A stretch of DNA of 60,388 nt from positions 1 through 60,388 of the forward strand of contig DAOI01000004.1 in NCBI GenBank assembly GCA_002501805.1, given 5' to 3'. The position numbers and the translations under genes were made by a program. The stretch is from Euryarchaeota archaeon UBA463. Lineage in GTDB: Archaea > Thermoplasmatota > Poseidoniia > Poseidoniales > Thalassarchaeaceae. A model generated the notes under the pieces. The model ran no database searches. It was given only the letters and a program-made list of their open reading frames with translations, and was not told the origin of the DNA. Below, piece by piece: positions 24,506-35,282 of the stretch; the stretch's first letter is position 1, and each line of letters starts with the position of its first letter.

Positions 24506-26671
24506 ATGTCACAGGTTAATACCCAGCAAATGGGAAGATTTGTTGCCGCGGGCACCAAAGATAACCTTAGTGACGCAATAGGGACCTTAGCCAAACTCAA
24601 CGCTCTGCATATCCTAGACTACGATGGTAGTGAAGACGGATTCTCACTGGGCACTCCAGAACCAAGCTCCGAGGAGGTTGGCAGGGCACTGGTCAAGGCT
24701 AGATCAGCAGCCTCAATTATCGATTTCAGCGGTCCAGAGAGTGCAGTACCCACAGGCCCAGTCAGAGATAGCCTGTCTAGAGAACTCCCGAACAAGATTG
24801 ACGAGTTGTTGCAGGCCCAATCCAGGATCGATGAACTCGATAATGAGATTTCATCCATGAGCGAAGAGCAAGGCGCACTCGAGATGGTTGCGTCTTTGGG
24901 ATTAGACATAGAGCTTCTGAGTGGCTATGATTCTCTAGCCTCCTTCGTTGGAACAGTCACGGATCCTCCTCAATTTTCGAATCTCGAAGAATCGCCAATG
25001 GTTTTCAATTCAAAAAGCGGTAAGCACAATCTAGTCGCCGTCTTCACTAAAAATGACAGCTCTGTTGAAGTCTCCAAGTCTCTGGAATCAGTCGGCTTTG
25101 AATCAATACCTCTCCCCTCGGGAGAAGGGTCGCCTACTGAGCGTCTATCAGAGGCCATGAAGCTGAAGAATGACTTGGTAAATGAGAGGGAATCCCTGTC
25201 TGAACAGGTCCAAGAGTGGGTCAGTGAAAATGGGGAAGCACTCGCTTGCGGTCTAGAAGTCCTTGAGAGGGACCATGACGTACTAACCGCTCCCACTAGG
25301 GTCGCGGTATCTGATCACGCCTTCGTCATAGATGGCTGGCTGGTAATGAGCAGGGCGGAAGAAGTCATGAACGCTCTCAAGCCATTCTGCCTGCACACAG
25401 AGGCAAGCCAATTTGAGCTAGTGGCCGGAGGAGGTGGACACGGTCATTCTGACCACCACCACCATCAGGAGATGCCACCCATAGCGTATCAGGAGAGGAG
25501 CACAAGCAAACCGATGGAACTGCTTACCGATGCTGTCGGAAGGCCTGCCTATGGCAGAATTGACCCTACTATTTTCATGATGTTCACTTATCCCTTATTC
25601 TTTGGAATGATGCTCGGTGACATGGCATATGGCCTCATCACCATGGGGGTCGGCTGGATGGTCATCAGGAACTCCGGCACCAATGACATGCTAATGCTCG
25701 GGGGCAAGTTCCTGACATATATCGGATTAGGAACTCTAATTTTCGGCTACATTTATGCAGAATTTGCTGGATGGGAGATTTTCCTTTATGACAAGCTAAC
25801 CTATGCCGATGGAAGCTACATGAAGGACTCGGCCGGGCATTATATGTACAGTGAAAATCTGTCTCCCGTCGCATTCCTTGCAAATCTCTATCCATTCAAT
25901 CTAGACCATGGATATGGGCCCGTAGCAGATATAGGCTACGGAATCACACTCTCATTCCCGTTCCATAGAGTAGGGACCCATCTAGAGGATCTCATAGTCC
26001 TGACCATTTACGTCGGATTCTTCCACATCCTGACGGGTTTGGCCATTGGGTTCAGGGACATCCTCCTCTACGGCAACGGGCACGGAGGGGTAGGGCTTGT
26101 TTGTGCATTCTTTGAGAAGGGTACTTGGATGGCCCTGCTGATCGGGGGCTGGATGTTTGCATACGGATTCCTCGGCGACAATCAGGGTTGGCTTGGTGCA
26201 GAAGAGGCTGAAGCACTTATGGTCCCAGGGGCCGGAATTGTGCTTGTCTCGGTAGTTCTACTAATGTGGACCCTCTACAAGTACCATGGAGTGCCATTCC
26301 CGATTAACGTGGGATTGGCCCCCATTGAAGCAGTTGGTATGATGCCCACGGTGATTTCATATGTCAGGCTATTCGCAGTAGGGATTGTGGGTGTCAAGAT
26401 AGCTGAGACAGGCAATGAGAAGTTATTCGAGCCTCTCGCACATATCTTGGAGGACATGGCCCACGCATCCACTATGGACTTTGTTTCTATTCCTTTACTA
26501 CTACTTGGCTGGTTGGCCGTACAAGCCTTTGCATGGGGCCTAGGCGTTTTCAGTCCAAATATCCACGCCGCCAGACTTCACTTCGTAGAGTGGATGAGGC
26601 AGTATTATGATTCAAGTGGCGAGGAATTCAGACCATTCGGTCTGAAGTCCAAATACGTGGAGGTAGAATAG
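24506..26671 (+). CDS. atpI: A-type ATP synthase subunit I (membrane stator, a subunit)
   Basis: About 721 residues, with an N-terminal cytosolic coiled-coil half and a C-terminal membrane half with about eight helices. The ion-channel helix includes PTVISYVRLFAVGIVG with the essential Arg, and PIEAVGM precedes it. The DPTIFMMFTYPLFFGMMLGDMAYGL helix start is diagnostic for the family. A His-rich insert (GHGHSDHHHH) lies near residue 310 just before the first helix. The GTG at 24497 is an alternative start, but the ribosome site GGAG fits the ATG at 24506. Confidence 0.93.
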   Translation: MSQVNTQQMGRFVAAGTKDNLSDAIGTLAKLNALHILDYDGSEDGFSLGTPEPSSEEVGRALVKARSAASIIDFSGPESAVPTGPVRDSLSRELPNKIDELLQAQSRIDELDNEISSMSEEQGALEMVASLGLDIELLSGYDSLASFVGTVTDPPQFSNLEESPMVFNSKSGKHNLVAVFTKNDSSVEVSKSLESVGFESIPLPSGEGSPTERLSEAMKLKNDLVNERESLSEQVQEWVSENGEALACGLEVLERDHDVLTAPTRVAVSDHAFVIDGWLVMSRAEEVMNALKPFCLHTEASQFELVAGGGGHGHSDHHHHQEMPPIAYQERSTSKPMELLTDAVGRPAYGRIDPTIFMMFTYPLFFGMMLGDMAYGLITMGVGWMVIRNSGTNDMLMLGGKFLTYIGLGTLIFGYIYAEFAGWEIFLYDKLTYADGSYMKDSAGHYMYSENLSPVAFLANLYPFNLDHGYGPVADIGYGITLSFPFHRVGTHLEDLIVLTIYVGFFHILTGLAIGFRDILLYGNGHGGVGLVCAFFEKGTWMALLIGGWMFAYGFLGDNQGWLGAEEAEALMVPGAGIVLVSVVLLMWTLYKYHGVPFPINVGLAPIEAVGMMPTVISYVRLFAVGIVGVKIAETGNEKLFEPLAHILEDMAHASTMDFVSIPLLLLGWLAVQAFAWGLGVFSPNIHAARLHFVEWMRQYYDSSGEEFRPFGLKSKYVEVE

Positions 26672-26706
26672 ATCAGATCAGATTCCAAGCATTAGCTTGA
26701 AAACAC

Positions 26707-26713
26707 AAGGAGG
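26707..26713 (+). promoter_or_regulatory. Strong ribosome-binding site for atpK
   Basis: AAGGAGG, eight bases before the ATG at 26721. It decides that start over the in-frame codon at 26697 and suits a subunit needed in many copies. Confidence 0.6.
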
Positions 26714-26720
26714 AAAAAAT

Positions 26721-27035
26721 ATGAACAAAAGAAACATGATGAAAGGAATGAGCTCCCTTATGGTGCTGACCTCGTTTGCAATGATTGCATCTGTGGTCGC
26801 AGCTCAAGAGGGAGATGTAGAGACGGCAGCCGCACATTGGGATGCGCAGAAGCTTGGTGCTGGATTGGCACTGGGTCTATGTGGTATCGGAACCGGTATG
26901 AGCCAGGGCCCAATAGGAGCCGCCGCTGTAGGCATGATATCAGAAGACTCAAGCAAGTTCGTTAGCGGACTAATCTTCACTGCTCTACCTGAGACAATCG
27001 TACTTTTCGGTTTCCTAGCATTGTTCCTGCTCTAA
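26721..27035 (+). CDS. atpK: A-type ATP synthase subunit K (rotor ring, c subunit)
   Basis: A 104-residue proteolipid with an N-terminal leader-like helix ending ASVVAAQE, then a two-helix hairpin. The ion-carrying Glu91 is in LPETIVLFG, and Gln62 sits in the first ring helix (GMSQGPIG). This Gln plus Glu-Thr set is compatible with Na+ coordination, although proton use cannot be excluded. The leader may be cleaved. It is preceded by the strongest ribosome site in the operon. Confidence 0.92.
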   Translation: MNKRNMMKGMSSLMVLTSFAMIASVVAAQEGDVETAAAHWDAQKLGAGLALGLCGIGTGMSQGPIGAAAVGMISEDSSKFVSGLIFTALPETIVLFGFLALFLL

Positions 27036-27075
27036 GCGGAACTGGAATCGAGAATTCTATAATTGAGGTAAGAAA

Positions 27076-27633
27076 ATGTCACTAGATGCCCTATCCAACG
27101 AAATCAGCATGCAAGCTGAAGCCGAGGCAAAGCAGATGATCGACAATGCCAAAGCTGAAGCTAAGAAGATCAAGGACCAAGCCAAGAGCCAGGCGGCCTC
27201 AGCGGCCGCAGATGTAGAGGCTCGTGCTTCCAAGGACAGTAAGCAGATTTCTATCGAAGTGGTCGCCGCAGCTAGGCAGGCCAACCAAAAGAGAGCTCTT
27301 GTCGCTCGTCGAGAAGAACTAGACATGACATGGGAGTCGGTGAAAGAGAGAGTTTCATCACCAGACCTAGAAGGAAGGAATGAGATTATCCAGTCTCTTG
27401 TCAAGGAGGCGAGCTCCTCCGGAGCAGACATGGTAATGAGGCCTGTAAAAGTAGACAGAAAGGCACTTTCGTCATCTGACTTCAGTCTTGGGGACGACAT
27501 AGAGGGACTCGGTGGTTTCGTACTCGAGTCCAAGGACGGATCGGTAGTCTTGGACTACAGGTTCGATAGCCTCCTAGAAGATGCATGGAAGGCTAATCTA
27601 GGACCAGTCAACAAAGCACTATTCGGAGAGTGA
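27076..27633 (+). CDS. atpE: A-type ATP synthase subunit E
   Basis: A 185-residue protein with a long N-terminal coiled coil rich in Ala, Lys and Glu (EAEAKQMIDNAKAEAKKIKDQ) and a globular C-terminal domain ending in a conserved GGFVLESKDGSVVLDYRFD stretch. This is the usual layout of the peripheral-stalk subunit that binds the A3B3 head. The next gene starts within its stop or 11 bases later. Confidence 0.9.
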   Translation: MSLDALSNEISMQAEAEAKQMIDNAKAEAKKIKDQAKSQAASAAADVEARASKDSKQISIEVVAAARQANQKRALVARREELDMTWESVKERVSSPDLEGRNEIIQSLVKEASSSGADMVMRPVKVDRKALSSSDFSLGDDIEGLGGFVLESKDGSVVLDYRFDSLLEDAWKANLGPVNKALFGE

Positions 27634-27644
27634 GAGGTGAAGGT

Positions 27645-28697
27645 ATGGCTAGTGTGAGTTCAGGGCGTTCCAATGTGTACAACGCCTCAGCGAGAGCAAA
27701 GGCAAGGAAGGCCTCGCTGATAGACTCCACTAGGATGCGCCAACTTCTCCAACAGGGTCCTGACTCAATAGGTGCCAGTATCGGAGAATTGGGATACAGG
27801 GCCGAGATGGACCTCTATGCTTCCAGAATGTCGGGTGCAGACGCTGTAGAAGCCGCACTTTTCCACAATATGGACAACGACGTACACCAAGTTATGAGCT
27901 TCTGTCACGGGCATCTCAGATCACTAGTGGCAATCTACGTTGAAAGATTCGACTACGAGAAAGCCAAGACCGTTCTCAGAGCCATAAACGGTGGGGCTTC
28001 TGACGAGATTATTGAGAGTCAGATTCTCCCTCCAGAGAACTCTAGGAATGCTCCATGGCTAGCTATAGTTAGATCCACAGAAGGACTGCAAGAAGCTGTT
28101 GATTCGATGTCTGGAACCCCTTGGGGAAGAACCCTATCGAAGCTAGAAGGTGAGTTAAGCCTAGAAGAAATGGAAAACGCTCTAGACATGCAGTACTTTT
28201 CTGATGCCATAAAGGCAGTGAAGTCAGGCAAGGGGCAACCCAAGCTACTGAGATATCTCAGAATGGAAATAGATCATAGAAACATCATTAATCAGCTCAG
28301 GGCAATTAGGCTAGATACTTCCCCGGAAAAACGCTCCTCCATAGTGATTCCAGGTGGAAGAATAGATGCATCAGTAATGAAGCAGGCCAGTCAATCGACA
28401 AATGATGATGAATTGTTGGAAGCTCTTCGAAGAAGCAACTCCTTCAATGACTCCGGATTCGACGAGGCTCTGAGGAAATCTGAGGAAATGGGTACTTTGG
28501 ATCCATTCGCAGAACTACTATCTCATCAGAGGCATGCTCTTCTGAAGAAGTTCTCACATCTGAGTCCGATTTCCCCATTCCCCATCATACATTACATCGA
28601 ATGCAAGGCACTCGAGGTACGAAACCTCAGGCTACTCGTTCGCGGTAAAGCAGTAGGTCTGCCAGATGATGTAATTGAAGCACACATGGATTACTAG
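27645..28697 (+). CDS. atpC: A-type ATP synthase subunit C
   Basis: About 350 residues and mainly helical, the V-type d / A-type C subunit that joins the central stalk to the rotor ring. The segments ALFHNMDNDVHQVMSF, YLRMEIDHRNIINQLRAI and PIIHYIECKALEVRNLRLLVRGK are typical, the last being the conserved C-terminal helix. The ATG at 27645 follows GAGGTGAAGG; a GTG at 27630 overlapping the atpE stop is less likely. Confidence 0.9.
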   Translation: MASVSSGRSNVYNASARAKARKASLIDSTRMRQLLQQGPDSIGASIGELGYRAEMDLYASRMSGADAVEAALFHNMDNDVHQVMSFCHGHLRSLVAIYVERFDYEKAKTVLRAINGGASDEIIESQILPPENSRNAPWLAIVRSTEGLQEAVDSMSGTPWGRTLSKLEGELSLEEMENALDMQYFSDAIKAVKSGKGQPKLLRYLRMEIDHRNIINQLRAIRLDTSPEKRSSIVIPGGRIDASVMKQASQSTNDDELLEALRRSNSFNDSGFDEALRKSEEMGTLDPFAELLSHQRHALLKKFSHLSPISPFPIIHYIECKALEVRNLRLLVRGKAVGLPDDVIEAHMDY

Positions 28698-28707
28698 AGG
28701 TGAAAAA

Positions 28708-29007
28708 ATGGAAATTGCAGTAGTAGGGCCTCTAGAATTCACACTCGGATTCCAGTTAGCAGGGGTGAAGAACCTGCATAATCCGTCTAACGACGAAGAG
28801 CTTTCTGAGCTCCTTAAGTCACTACTTAACCAAGACGAGATTGGGGTTGTAGTAGTAGATAATGAAGATCTCAACAAACTTTCCGATAGACTCCGCTTGC
28901 AGCTAACGGAAAGCGTCACTCCAACAGTTTTGGGGATAGGGACCGAAGAAGATAACACTCTTCGAGAGTCCATCAAGTCTGCTTTAGGTGTGGACCTTTG
29001 GAAGTAA
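28708..29007 (+). CDS. atpF: A-type ATP synthase subunit F
   Basis: A 99-residue central-stalk subunit. MEIAVVGPLEFTLGFQLAGVK gives the first strand and helix; GVVVVDNEDL and PTVLGIG follow in the order expected for the Rossmann-like F fold. The ATG at 28708 has AGAGGTGAA just upstream; the open frame extends into atpC but has no such site. Confidence 0.88.
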   Translation: MEIAVVGPLEFTLGFQLAGVKNLHNPSNDEELSELLKSLLNQDEIGVVVVDNEDLNKLSDRLRLQLTESVTPTVLGIGTEEDNTLRESIKSALGVDLWK

Positions 29008-29032
29008 GCAATTAAACAGGAAGTGAAAATAA

Positions 29033-30775
<1,743 letters not shown>

Positions 30776-30786
30776 GAGGTGATAAT

Positions 30787-32184
30787 ATGAGTGGAAAAGA
30801 ATACAGAACCATTACAGACGTCAAGGGACCATTGGTTTTCCTAAACAAGACTGAACCAGTTTCATACGGTGAGATCGTCCAGCTAATGCTGAGCGATGGT
30901 TCAATCAAGAATGGCCAGGTGTTGGATACGTCCGACGACCAGGTAATCGTGCAAGTTTTCGAGGGCACCGCATCTGTCGATAGACAGACCGGCGTCAAGT
31001 TCCTTGGAGACGTTTTCAAGCTCCCTGTTAGCAAGGGCCTGATTGGAAGAATCTTGGACGGCGCAGGAAGGCCTAGGGATGGTGGACCAGACATCGTCGC
31101 CGACGATATGGCAGATATCATCGGTGCAGCTATTAATCCATATTCACGCCAGAGTCCTGAGTCATTTATCCAGACCGGTATTTCTGCAATCGATGCATGT
31201 ACTTCTCTGGTCAGGGGACAGAAGCTCCCTATCTTCAGTGCCAGCGGTCTCCCTCACAACGACATCGCTTTGCAGATTGCCCGTCAGGCCAAGCTGGTCG
31301 GAAGCGATGACGATTTCGTGGTTGTCTTCTGTGCAATGGGAATTACTGCGGAGGAATACAACTTCTTCGTTCATGATTTGGAGAGAACCGGCGCTCTTGA
31401 GAACTCTGCTCTCTTCGTCAATCTAGCCGATGACCCCGCTGTGGAGAGACTGATTACTCCCAGACTGGCTCTAACTGCAGCGGAGTATCTTGCATTTGAG
31501 CACGATTATCACGTTCTGGTGATATACACCGACATGACAAATTACTGTGAGTCTCTGAGGCAAATAGGAGCAGCTAGGGAAGAGGTTCCCGGAAGGAGGG
31601 GTTACCCTGGTTACATGTACACTGATCTGGCCATGCTATACGAAAGAGCTGGTTTGGTTAAGGGCAAGAAAGGCTCGATAACTCAATTCCCGATTTTGAC
31701 TATGCCAGGTGACGATATTACTCACCCAATTCCCGATCTATCAGGATACATCACAGAGGGACAGATTGTTATTTCGAGAGAGCTCCATCAGAAGGGGATA
31801 TACCCCCCGATCAATGTACTGCCGTCTTTGAGTAGACTGATGAATGCTGGAATAGGAGATGGTAAGACCAGAGAGGATCACAAGTCTGTCTCCGACCAAC
31901 TATACGCCGCCTATGCTCAAGGGAAAGAGCTCAGGGGGCTCGTGGCAATTGTCGGTGAAGATGCACTCAACGAGCGTGACCTCCAACTGCTGAAATTCGC
32001 AGATATCTTTGAAGATCAATTCCTAAGGCAGAGTAGAGATGAGGACAGGTCGATAAGTGAGGGAACTCTCGATCTAGCATGGAATCTACTTTCTAACATC
32101 GATACCAAGTACCTCGTCAGACTGGATCAGAAGTGGATAGATAAGTATCATCCAGACGAGAAGTCAGGAAAGGAAGAGGAGTAA
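30787..32184 (+). CDS. atpB: A-type ATP synthase regulatory subunit B
   Basis: A 465-residue non-catalytic nucleotide-binding subunit. It lacks a Walker A motif, as expected: the corresponding region reads QKLPIFSASGLPHNDIALQIA. The strand HVLVIYTDMTNYCESLRQI and the arm EEVPGRRGYPGYMYTDLAMLYERAG are diagnostic. The start at 30787 follows GAGGTGATAAT; a GTG at 30772 overlapping the atpA stop is less likely. Confidence 0.95.
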   Translation: MSGKEYRTITDVKGPLVFLNKTEPVSYGEIVQLMLSDGSIKNGQVLDTSDDQVIVQVFEGTASVDRQTGVKFLGDVFKLPVSKGLIGRILDGAGRPRDGGPDIVADDMADIIGAAINPYSRQSPESFIQTGISAIDACTSLVRGQKLPIFSASGLPHNDIALQIARQAKLVGSDDDFVVVFCAMGITAEEYNFFVHDLERTGALENSALFVNLADDPAVERLITPRLALTAAEYLAFEHDYHVLVIYTDMTNYCESLRQIGAAREEVPGRRGYPGYMYTDLAMLYERAGLVKGKKGSITQFPILTMPGDDITHPIPDLSGYITEGQIVISRELHQKGIYPPINVLPSLSRLMNAGIGDGKTREDHKSVSDQLYAAYAQGKELRGLVAIVGEDALNERDLQLLKFADIFEDQFLRQSRDEDRSISEGTLDLAWNLLSNIDTKYLVRLDQKWIDKYHPDEKSGKEEE

Positions 32185-32199
32185 TTCTGAGGTTATAGT

Positions 32200-32817
32200 A
32201 TGGCTCTGGACATTAAGCCAACCAGGTCCGAACTAATCAATCTAAAGCGACGCATCAAGCAGACCAGTAGTGGGTACAACCTTCTAAAAATGAAAAGGGA
32301 CGGCTTGTTTCACGAATTCAGAACTCTCCTGTCTGAGATGATTTCAGCTAGAGAGGAACTTGTCGGAACTTACAGGGATGCGCTTCAGGCAATCAGTCTA
32401 GCCTCTTCAATCGAGGGCGGGCTTTCAGTCAAGAGTGCGGCTATAGCGGCATCTAAGAGGCCAGAAGTCAGTGTTTCTCGTAGGAATATTATGGGAGTCG
32501 TGGTACCGAAGGTGGACGGTGAAAATCTCAAACTTTCTACAGAGGATAGAGGCTTGGGACTCATAGGTGGCTCCCCTTACATCGATGAGGCAGCGGACTC
32601 TTACTCCCTTCTAATCGAGAAGGTAGTCAAAGCCGCTGAGATGGAGGCCACACTAAAGAGGCTACTAGAAGAGATTGAGGCTACAAAACGCAGAGTCAAT
32701 GCTCTGGAGTTCAAAGTAATCCCCGAGATGAAGGAGGCGCAGACTTTCATACAGCTCAGACTGGAAGAGATGGAAAGAGAGGAAACATTCCGACTCAAGC
32801 GCTTCAAGAACAAGTAG
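32200..32817 (+). CDS. atpD: A-type ATP synthase subunit D
   Basis: A 205-residue central-stalk rotor subunit made of two long coiled-coil helices. The N-terminal PTRSELINLKRRIKQTSSGYNLLKMKRDGL motif is the family signature (seen here within residues 5-35), and the C-terminal helix carries KRRVNALEFKVIPEM. It is the last recognised ATPase gene; no subunit G follows. The next gene, a pseudo-site-2-protease, starts 53 bases later on the same strand. Confidence 0.93.
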   Translation: MALDIKPTRSELINLKRRIKQTSSGYNLLKMKRDGLFHEFRTLLSEMISAREELVGTYRDALQAISLASSIEGGLSVKSAAIAASKRPEVSVSRRNIMGVVVPKVDGENLKLSTEDRGLGLIGGSPYIDEAADSYSLLIEKVVKAAEMEATLKRLLEEIEATKRRVNALEFKVIPEMKEAQTFIQLRLEEMEREETFRLKRFKNK

Positions 32818-32870
32818 ACGTAAGGACTCCCGAAGCGAGGGGTAAAATCATACTTCCTCTTGCATTAGCC

Positions 32871-35282
32871 GTGACAGCTTCAGAGTCGGAGCCAGAAAGG
32901 CTCGAAATCGATACTGAGACTTGGAGCAAGAGGGACTTAATCCAAGTCATTTCATCTAGGTATTTTGTCCTTGGAGAAGTCGAGTCAGGGGAATACTCCT
33001 GGAGAGTAAATGGGATTGATGGGAAGTCGGAGAGTGAATGCTTACTGGATATGAATTCATACCTTGAGAAGTTAGGCATGATAGGTCTCCTAGACAGAGG
33101 AAATCCCCCTGTGATGAGCGTCGTAGAACTACCTACAGGCGTATTCGTAATGCCTCGTTGGCAACAGGCAGTAATCTGGATAACTATGTTCTCATTCATG
33201 ACTATAGCAGGTACTGGGCTATTGTTAAGGAATAATCCCGAACTGAGTTTTGGTATTCCCATCATTGCTGATTCGTGTGCAAGATTCTCAATCCCATTGG
33301 CCGTTACAATATTACTTGCCAGCGAGGCAAGAAGAAGAGTGGCCTCAAGATATGGAGTTTCTATTGGCCAATTAACCCCTCTGGCCTTCCCTATCTCCGA
33401 ACCTATCTGGCCGTTCGGAATAGCAGGGTTCATCTCACAAAGAAGATCTGATCAGGTCCCCATTCCCAACAGAAAGGCGCTAGGTCTGATAGAGGTTACT
33501 TCACCATTGGTTTTGTTCTTCTCAGGCGTCATAATGACCATAGTAGGGGTATCATTGACCTCTACTCAGCCCCCTCCTCTGAACTCCCCTCCGATGGTAT
33601 TCAGTGGGAACTCCATTCTGGAGATGTTACAATTTTTAGGTATAATTGAGAATTTGGACATAAAACTCCAGTGGCTAGATCCACTGGCGATTGCAGGTCT
33701 TGGCCTTTGTACGGTCTCGTGGATAATGCTGTTACCAGTCCCAGGTTTCCCAGGAGACCATCTTCTCCATGCAATAATGGGCCCAGAGGACCTTCTTTCA
33801 GATGAGAAGCAAACTCTGATTTTCGCTTCTACACTATTTTTCATGGTTCTCGTTTTCTCTACCGACCCATGGTTTCCATGGTTGGTAATCGCCACAATCG
33901 CAGTTTGGAGAAGATTCAGCCCCACTCCAATCTTAGATCCATTTGTTGTAGACGAATCCAAGGGCTTGGACGATATTTCTAGGAATCAAATACTAGCGCT
34001 GATGATTTTCATACTGATAGTTGCATTCCCCGGAATAGATGGGGCTTATGGAATCTCAGAATGGGACGAGGGAATCGAGACCTCCGAATGGCCAGACGAG
34101 GTCAGATACTCCGTGGGAGAGGATACCATAATTCCTCTGCAGATATCTCCAGATGGAGTAATGCCAGTATCTGGTTGGTTACAATTCAGAATCGAAGGAA
34201 CAGAGGCACGAATCGTTCTCGATTCCGACTGTAACAATGATTCTCAAACATGTAGAATTGATGGAGTTACACAGTTTGAAAATGGCCTCATTAATCTCAC
34301 TATATCAGCAGAAAACTCAGTTTTACTAGACAATAGAACTGCTAGTATCAGAATCTTCTCGGAGATTTCAGGGCACTATGAGGAACACGTGATTACCATA
34401 ATACCAGACGCGAGTAGGTATCAGCAGAGGTCCGTCTGGGAGCTCACGGGAACTCTCCAAGAACCAGTAATCTGTACCTACTTCATTATTGATGACGAGT
34501 CCTCAGGAAATGTCTCAGTCTCAAATCCCAGATGGTCCTTACTCAATGACTCTGCTATTGATCAAGGAAACAACCAAATCTGTCTTTTGGGGGTAAATGG
34601 GGCTTCAATTAGCGGTCCTTCAGACTATTTAGGGAGGCACCTTGGCCCCCTCCTAACAATTACGTGGGACGATGGAAACTCTAGCTCTTGGAGGACTCCA
34701 ATTGAGAAAACATCCCCGCTAGTCAACTCATTAGAAGGGACACTTAAGATCCCCCAGATATTTTCTGGCCACTCTGTAGGATTCGTTGAATCCACCGCCC
34801 CTTTCTGCCCAACACAAACTGACTTCCCAGAAGTTGACCCTAACATTGCTTGGAATAGGACTCTGGGAGACTACTCCTTCATCGAACTACCTGATGAATA
34901 TACTGGAAATGGCTCATTAGTAGTTCAAGAAGATGGATGGCTGGTAGTATGCGATAGTAATACAATGACCTCTTCCCTTTTGATTTCTAACGGGCCAGAA
35001 CTGTGGGTCTCCCCAGGGGGATTGAGAAATGGATCTTCATTTTCCGACTCGAGTATTATCCGTATTAGCAATCTTCAGAATGAGTCTCTTCCAATATTCG
35101 TTTCTGCCTCGGGCCCTCCTGGAGAATTGTGGGACATTCAGGCCCCAGACTCAATATCAGCATACTCGGATGCCAATATCACACTGAGCATCACGGAGCC
35201 CGGCTATGAAGCAGTTGTCTGGGTCGTCCCCGAGGAATCCAGAATAGTTGTTCACTCAGATATCAGGGAGAACTGGCAATGA
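32871..35282 (+). CDS. Site-2 protease (M50) homologue lacking its metal site, with extracytoplasmic domain
   Basis: An 803-residue membrane protein. The membrane half aligns by eye with EGY-type M50 proteases: LLASEARRRVASRYGV where they have HExxH followed by a similar stretch, then VPIPNRKALGLIE, and LPVPGFPGDHLLHAI where they have LPxGQLDGGH. The zinc ligands are gone: HExxH reads S151-E152-A-R-R155, and the LDG motif reads FPGD (293-296). It is therefore probably a pseudoprotease. About six to eight membrane segments are followed, from about residue 390, by a 400-residue beta-rich, Ser/Asn-rich domain with Cys pairs, probably outside the cell. It starts at a GTG. The stop overlaps panE by ATGA. 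Confidence 0.65.
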   Translation: MTASESEPERLEIDTETWSKRDLIQVISSRYFVLGEVESGEYSWRVNGIDGKSESECLLDMNSYLEKLGMIGLLDRGNPPVMSVVELPTGVFVMPRWQQAVIWITMFSFMTIAGTGLLLRNNPELSFGIPIIADSCARFSIPLAVTILLASEARRRVASRYGVSIGQLTPLAFPISEPIWPFGIAGFISQRRSDQVPIPNRKALGLIEVTSPLVLFFSGVIMTIVGVSLTSTQPPPLNSPPMVFSGNSILEMLQFLGIIENLDIKLQWLDPLAIAGLGLCTVSWIMLLPVPGFPGDHLLHAIMGPEDLLSDEKQTLIFASTLFFMVLVFSTDPWFPWLVIATIAVWRRFSPTPILDPFVVDESKGLDDISRNQILALMIFILIVAFPGIDGAYGISEWDEGIETSEWPDEVRYSVGEDTIIPLQISPDGVMPVSGWLQFRIEGTEARIVLDSDCNNDSQTCRIDGVTQFENGLINLTISAENSVLLDNRTASIRIFSEISGHYEEHVITIIPDASRYQQRSVWELTGTLQEPVICTYFIIDDESSGNVSVSNPRWSLLNDSAIDQGNNQICLLGVNGASISGPSDYLGRHLGPLLTITWDDGNSSSWRTPIEKTSPLVNSLEGTLKIPQIFSGHSVGFVESTAPFCPTQTDFPEVDPNIAWNRTLGDYSFIELPDEYTGNGSLVVQEDGWLVVCDSNTMTSSLLISNGPELWVSPGGLRNGSSFSDSSIIRISNLQNESLPIFVSASGPPGELWDIQAPDSISAYSDANITLSITEPGYEAVVWVVPEESRIVVHSDIRENWQ

